A DNA stretch of 8,910 bases from Lachnospiraceae bacterium (GTDB lineage: Bacteria; Bacillota; Clostridia; Lachnospirales; Lachnospiraceae), in assembly GCA_017476305.1 (NCBI GenBank), contig JAFVAA010000234.1, positions 1 to 8,910 of the forward strand, given 5' to 3'. Numbering within the stretch: position 1 is the first letter of the stretch; every line of letters begins with the position of its first letter. This document shows positions 7,442 to 8,910 of the stretch, piece after piece. The notes under the pieces were generated by a model, which had not been told where the DNA came from, did not search any database, and saw only the letters and a program-made list of their open reading frames with translations. A program made the position numbers and the translations under genes.

Positions 7442-7616
7442 TATTCGCAACCTTTCTCCTTTTATCAACGGGCTTTTTTGAATTTCGTGGGATGAGCCAC
7501 ACTCGATTTATATTTAATACACCATCTATCCGATTTTCCTTGCAAAGTCTTTGTACCCGCCGCACTGATATATCCCAATGCTCTGCGGCTTCTTGTGCTG
7601 TCATATATTCAAACAT
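7431..7616 (-). CDS. Small helix-turn-helix DNA-binding protein leading the cargo operon
   Basis: A 61-residue protein. MTAQEAAEHWDISVRRVQRL (5-24) followed by GVLNINRVWLIP (32-43) fits the excisionase/MerR-like HTH_17 fold: helix-turn-helix, then a short wing ending in IP. The tail is basic (KKPVDKRRK). GGAGGT lies six bases before the ATG at 7616. It is the first gene after a near-consensus promoter and overlaps the response-regulator start by 11 bases, so it is translationally coupled to the two-component genes. Its role is unknown. Repression of its own promoter is one option; an Xis-like role is less likely because no recombinase gene is nearby. Confidence 0.82.
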   Translation of the reverse strand: MFEYMTAQEAAEHWDISVRRVQRLCKENRIDGVLNINRVWLIPRNSKKPVDKRRKVANNGE

Positions 7617-7642
7617 TTCTGACCTCCTTATGTATATTGCAT

Positions 7643-7671
7643 ATTATATCCGTTTGAACGAACAATATCAA
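7643..7671 (-). promoter_or_regulatory. Near-consensus sigma-A promoter of the cargo operon
   Basis: On the minus strand TTGATA (7671-7666), a 17-base spacer and TATAAT (7648-7643) match the housekeeping consensus at 11 of 12 positions. The box ends 26 bases before the ATG of the small HTH gene. The spacer holds a short inverted repeat, CGTT-CA-AACG (7660-7651), that could be an operator. Confidence 0.88.
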
Positions 7672-7801
7672 CAATAAAAATTACTTTTTTCAATTACTCT
7701 TTATTACACAATATACGCTTTGTAAATCCACAAACATAATCATAGAATTTATTCAAAATACTTTCTGTCAGATATACTTTTTAATATGCAAGAGTAGGCA
7801 C
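7672..7801. other. AT-rich intergenic DNA upstream of the cargo promoter
   Basis: No gene, strong hairpin or repeat with obvious meaning is visible here. The longest ATG-started minus-strand frame I noticed is 17 codons without a ribosome-binding site. This is the likely right-hand boundary between ICE backbone and cargo. Confidence 0.4.
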
Positions 7802-7850
7802 AAAAAAGGCTTACCTTCCCGTACTTTAACGGGGAAAGTAAGCCTTTTTT
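7802..7850. terminator. Bidirectional terminator between ICE backbone and cargo
   Basis: AAAAAAGGCTTAC (7802-7814) pairs with GTAAGCCTTTTTT (7838-7850). After one mismatch, five more pairs (TTCCC with GGGAA) extend the stem. It is flanked by runs of six A and six T, so it works as an intrinsic terminator on either strand. It lies just past the stop of the 70-residue backbone gene and should stop leftward backbone transcription from entering the cargo operon. Confidence 0.9.
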
Positions 7851-7857
7851 CATTGTC

Positions 7858-8070
7858 TTACTCTGCTTCAATTTCAATAAGTTCAAGCTGCTTAAAATCT
7901 TCTTCCGTCATGCTCTGAAGCTTTTCGATTACCTTGCGGGACAATTCCTCCATATCCGAATCATCAAGGTATGGCAAAGCCCTAACAATGCTCTCTATGA
8001 CCTCATTCTTATTCTCTCTTGCAAATATGCAGATTAAATTTGCTTCCTCCACGGTAAAATTATGATTCAT
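7858..8070 (-). CDS. Small transposon-transfer-assisting-type ICE protein
   Basis: A 70-residue acidic helical protein. Its N-terminus MNHNFTVEEANLICIF and the pattern ALPYLDDSDMEELSRKVIEK followed by MTEEDF resemble the small transposon-transfer-assisting proteins of Tn1549-like elements. Their biochemical role is poorly known. The start at 8070 is preferred because GGGAG lies ten bases upstream and it begins four bases after the previous stop. A longer frame from 8118 would overlap the upstream gene by 44 bases and gives an unrelated basic N-terminus. It is the last gene before the strong terminator. Confidence 0.8.
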   Translation of the reverse strand: MNHNFTVEEANLICIFARENKNEVIESIVRALPYLDDSDMEELSRKVIEKLQSMTEEDFKQLELIEIEAE

Positions 8071-8074
8071 ATTC

Positions 8075-8910
8075 TTACATCTCCCTCTGTGTTTTCTTTG
8101 CATTTTCCTGTTCATCACGTTTTTGTCCCTGTCCGGCTATTTGTGCCTTTTTCTCCGCAAGGCGGGCTTTCAGGGACAGTCTGCCTTGCGGCTTTTCCTG
8201 CTCTTTTTTTGCTTCTTCCTTGTTGAATTTCTCACAACCGTTATTCAGCACATTGTCAATCATGTTATAATTCTGTTCTTCAAGCTCCTCAACCTTTGCA
8301 AGCGGCTTGTATTCTGTCAGCTTTTCAAGAAGCTCCTTTGCCCGTTCCGCTTCCTCCGGTACAGCTCCCTCAGAAACAATCTCATTCAGCCATGTAGTCA
8401 AATGCTCCGTTTCGCCCTTTTCAATCAACTCACTCAGTTCTGCCACGTTTTCCGTCATATTGCGGGTACTGTCATGGTATGAAGCGGTATCATAGTCATA
8501 CAGCAGGCGGTCAAGTTCCACGGCAAGCTGCTTGGACGGTTCCAGATCCGGCATACGCTTTTCCCATACCGTCTTTTCCATATCCTCCGACATCACACCG
8601 TCTATTTCCATATCCGGAAACTTCGCCACAAGCTCCGCTATCATCCCCATCGCTTTCGGCTCACTGGTAATGCCCGGTAAATACTGCAATATATCAAGGT
8701 CAATCCTGTTTCCTGATAAAAGGTCAGCCTCATCGTCCATATATTTTTCTTCGCCCGGTCTGTGTACGCTGATGCCGATTGCAGGGATACCGTTCATACG
8801 CTCCGGTGGTATCTGTTTCCAGATTGTGACAGCTTCCTCCACGGTGGGGATATTCTCATAAAATTCACCCAAATTGTGAAACTCACTGCACTCCGATACT
8901 GTCAGAGTTA
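8075..8910 (-). CDS. YodL/DUF4316-type ICE backbone protein (5' end outside window)
   Basis: The frame is open from the right edge to a TAA at 8077-8075, giving the last 278 residues. The sequence TVSECSEFHNLGEFYENIPT continues upstream of a possible TTG start at 8872 and looks like the middle of the conserved YodL-type domain, so the real start is outside. Next come PPERMNGIPAIGISVH and an acidic helical middle. The C-terminus is basic, beginning with GRLSLKARLAEKKAQIAG, as in DUF4316 proteins of Clostridia conjugative elements. The function is not established; these proteins travel with transfer genes. The product is hydrophilic with no membrane segment visible. The family name is from memory of similar proteins. 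Confidence 0.78.
   Translation of the reverse strand, partial: TLTVSECSEFHNLGEFYENIPTVEEAVTIWKQIPPERMNGIPAIGISVHRPGEEKYMDDEADLLSGNRIDLDILQYLPGITSEPKAMGMIAELVAKFPDMEIDGVMSEDMEKTVWEKRMPDLEPSKQLAVELDRLLYDYDTASYHDSTRNMTENVAELSELIEKGETEHLTTWLNEIVSEGAVPEEAERAKELLEKLTEYKPLAKVEELEEQNYNMIDNVLNNGCEKFNKEEAKKEQEKPQGRLSLKARLAEKKAQIAGQGQKRDEQENAKKTQREM

Noticed and set aside
7442..7468. N-terminal extension of the response regulator
   Set aside because: It relies on a TTG without a nearby ribosome-binding site; receiver domains start at the MENRILLLEDD Met.
7696..7749. 17-codon minus-strand frame upstream of the cargo promoter as a leader peptide
   Set aside because: No ribosome-binding site, and it lies upstream of the identified promoter, so it would not be on that transcript.
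2246..7755. Shared words CACAAACATA (2272 and 7729) and ATAGAATT (2247 and 7742) as possible direct repeats bounding the cargo
   Set aside because: Short, AT-rich and in different order on the two sides; chance matches are likely in such DNA.
8071..8118. Longer 86-residue start for the small backbone protein
   Set aside because: The extra residues come from the overlapping end of the upstream gene read in another frame; GGGAG and the family-like MNHNF start support 8070.
8070..8872. A complete 265-residue gene starting at 8872
   Set aside because: That codon is TTG, the frame remains open to the window edge, and the upstream residues continue the conserved domain. The gene is partial.
1..8910. 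CRISPR array, tRNA or rRNA gene, insertion sequence, integrase
   Set aside because: No regularly spaced repeats, no tRNA-like cloverleaf noticed, and no transposase or recombinase motif in any long frame.

Overview
The window looks like part of an integrative conjugative element (ICE) of the Tn1549/CTn type found in gut Clostridia (Bacillota). The evidence is a MobC-like protein overlapping a MOBP-type relaxase, an XRE regulator, and a YodL/DUF4316-type protein followed by a small transposon-transfer-assisting protein. All are typical of these elements. Strong GGAGG ribosome-binding sites and low-GC intergenic DNA fit a low-GC Gram-positive host. The species cannot be named from the window.

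Layout. 1-1497 (+): end of mobC and a complete relaxase, followed by a long perfect hairpin whose U-tract lies on the minus strand. 1556-2102 (+): an XRE-family regulator with three copies of a TGCAwTTCACTCC-like motif around its start, ending in its own hairpin. 2103-2314: no gene, but two or three small inverted repeats and a leftward promoter-like element. 2358-7616 (-): a cargo operon read leftward, in the order small HTH protein, OmpR-family response regulator, two-TM histidine kinase, and a 1010-residue MacB-like ABC transporter. Its terminator is at 2358-2400. 7617-7857: a near-consensus promoter for the cargo and a strong, probably bidirectional terminator. 7858-8910 (-): ICE backbone genes, running off the right edge.

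How the parts work together. A near-consensus sigma-A promoter (TTGATA-N17-TATAAT) should give steady production of the HTH protein, regulator and kinase, which are translationally coupled by overlapping starts and stops. The kinase has an extracytoplasmic loop of about 75 residues and probably senses an envelope signal or peptide. The transporter has its own promoter region, marked by a 38-bp element with CTTAC/GTAAG half-sites that is probably bound by the response regulator. This is the usual logic of peptide-resistance or envelope-stress two-component/ABC modules, here carried as ICE cargo.

Main oddities. (1) The ATPase and permease, which as I recall are separate genes in related systems, form one open frame, yet a strong Shine-Dalgarno sequence and ATG for the permease remain at the junction. 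(2) The 38-bp element (32/38 identical) occurs again just past the transporter's terminator, with a TATTAT box at the same distance, pointing left into DNA with no minus-strand gene. The next minus-strand U-tract hairpin is about 750 bp further, beyond the xre gene. A regulator-controlled antisense RNA across the ICE's XRE regulator is therefore a testable possibility.
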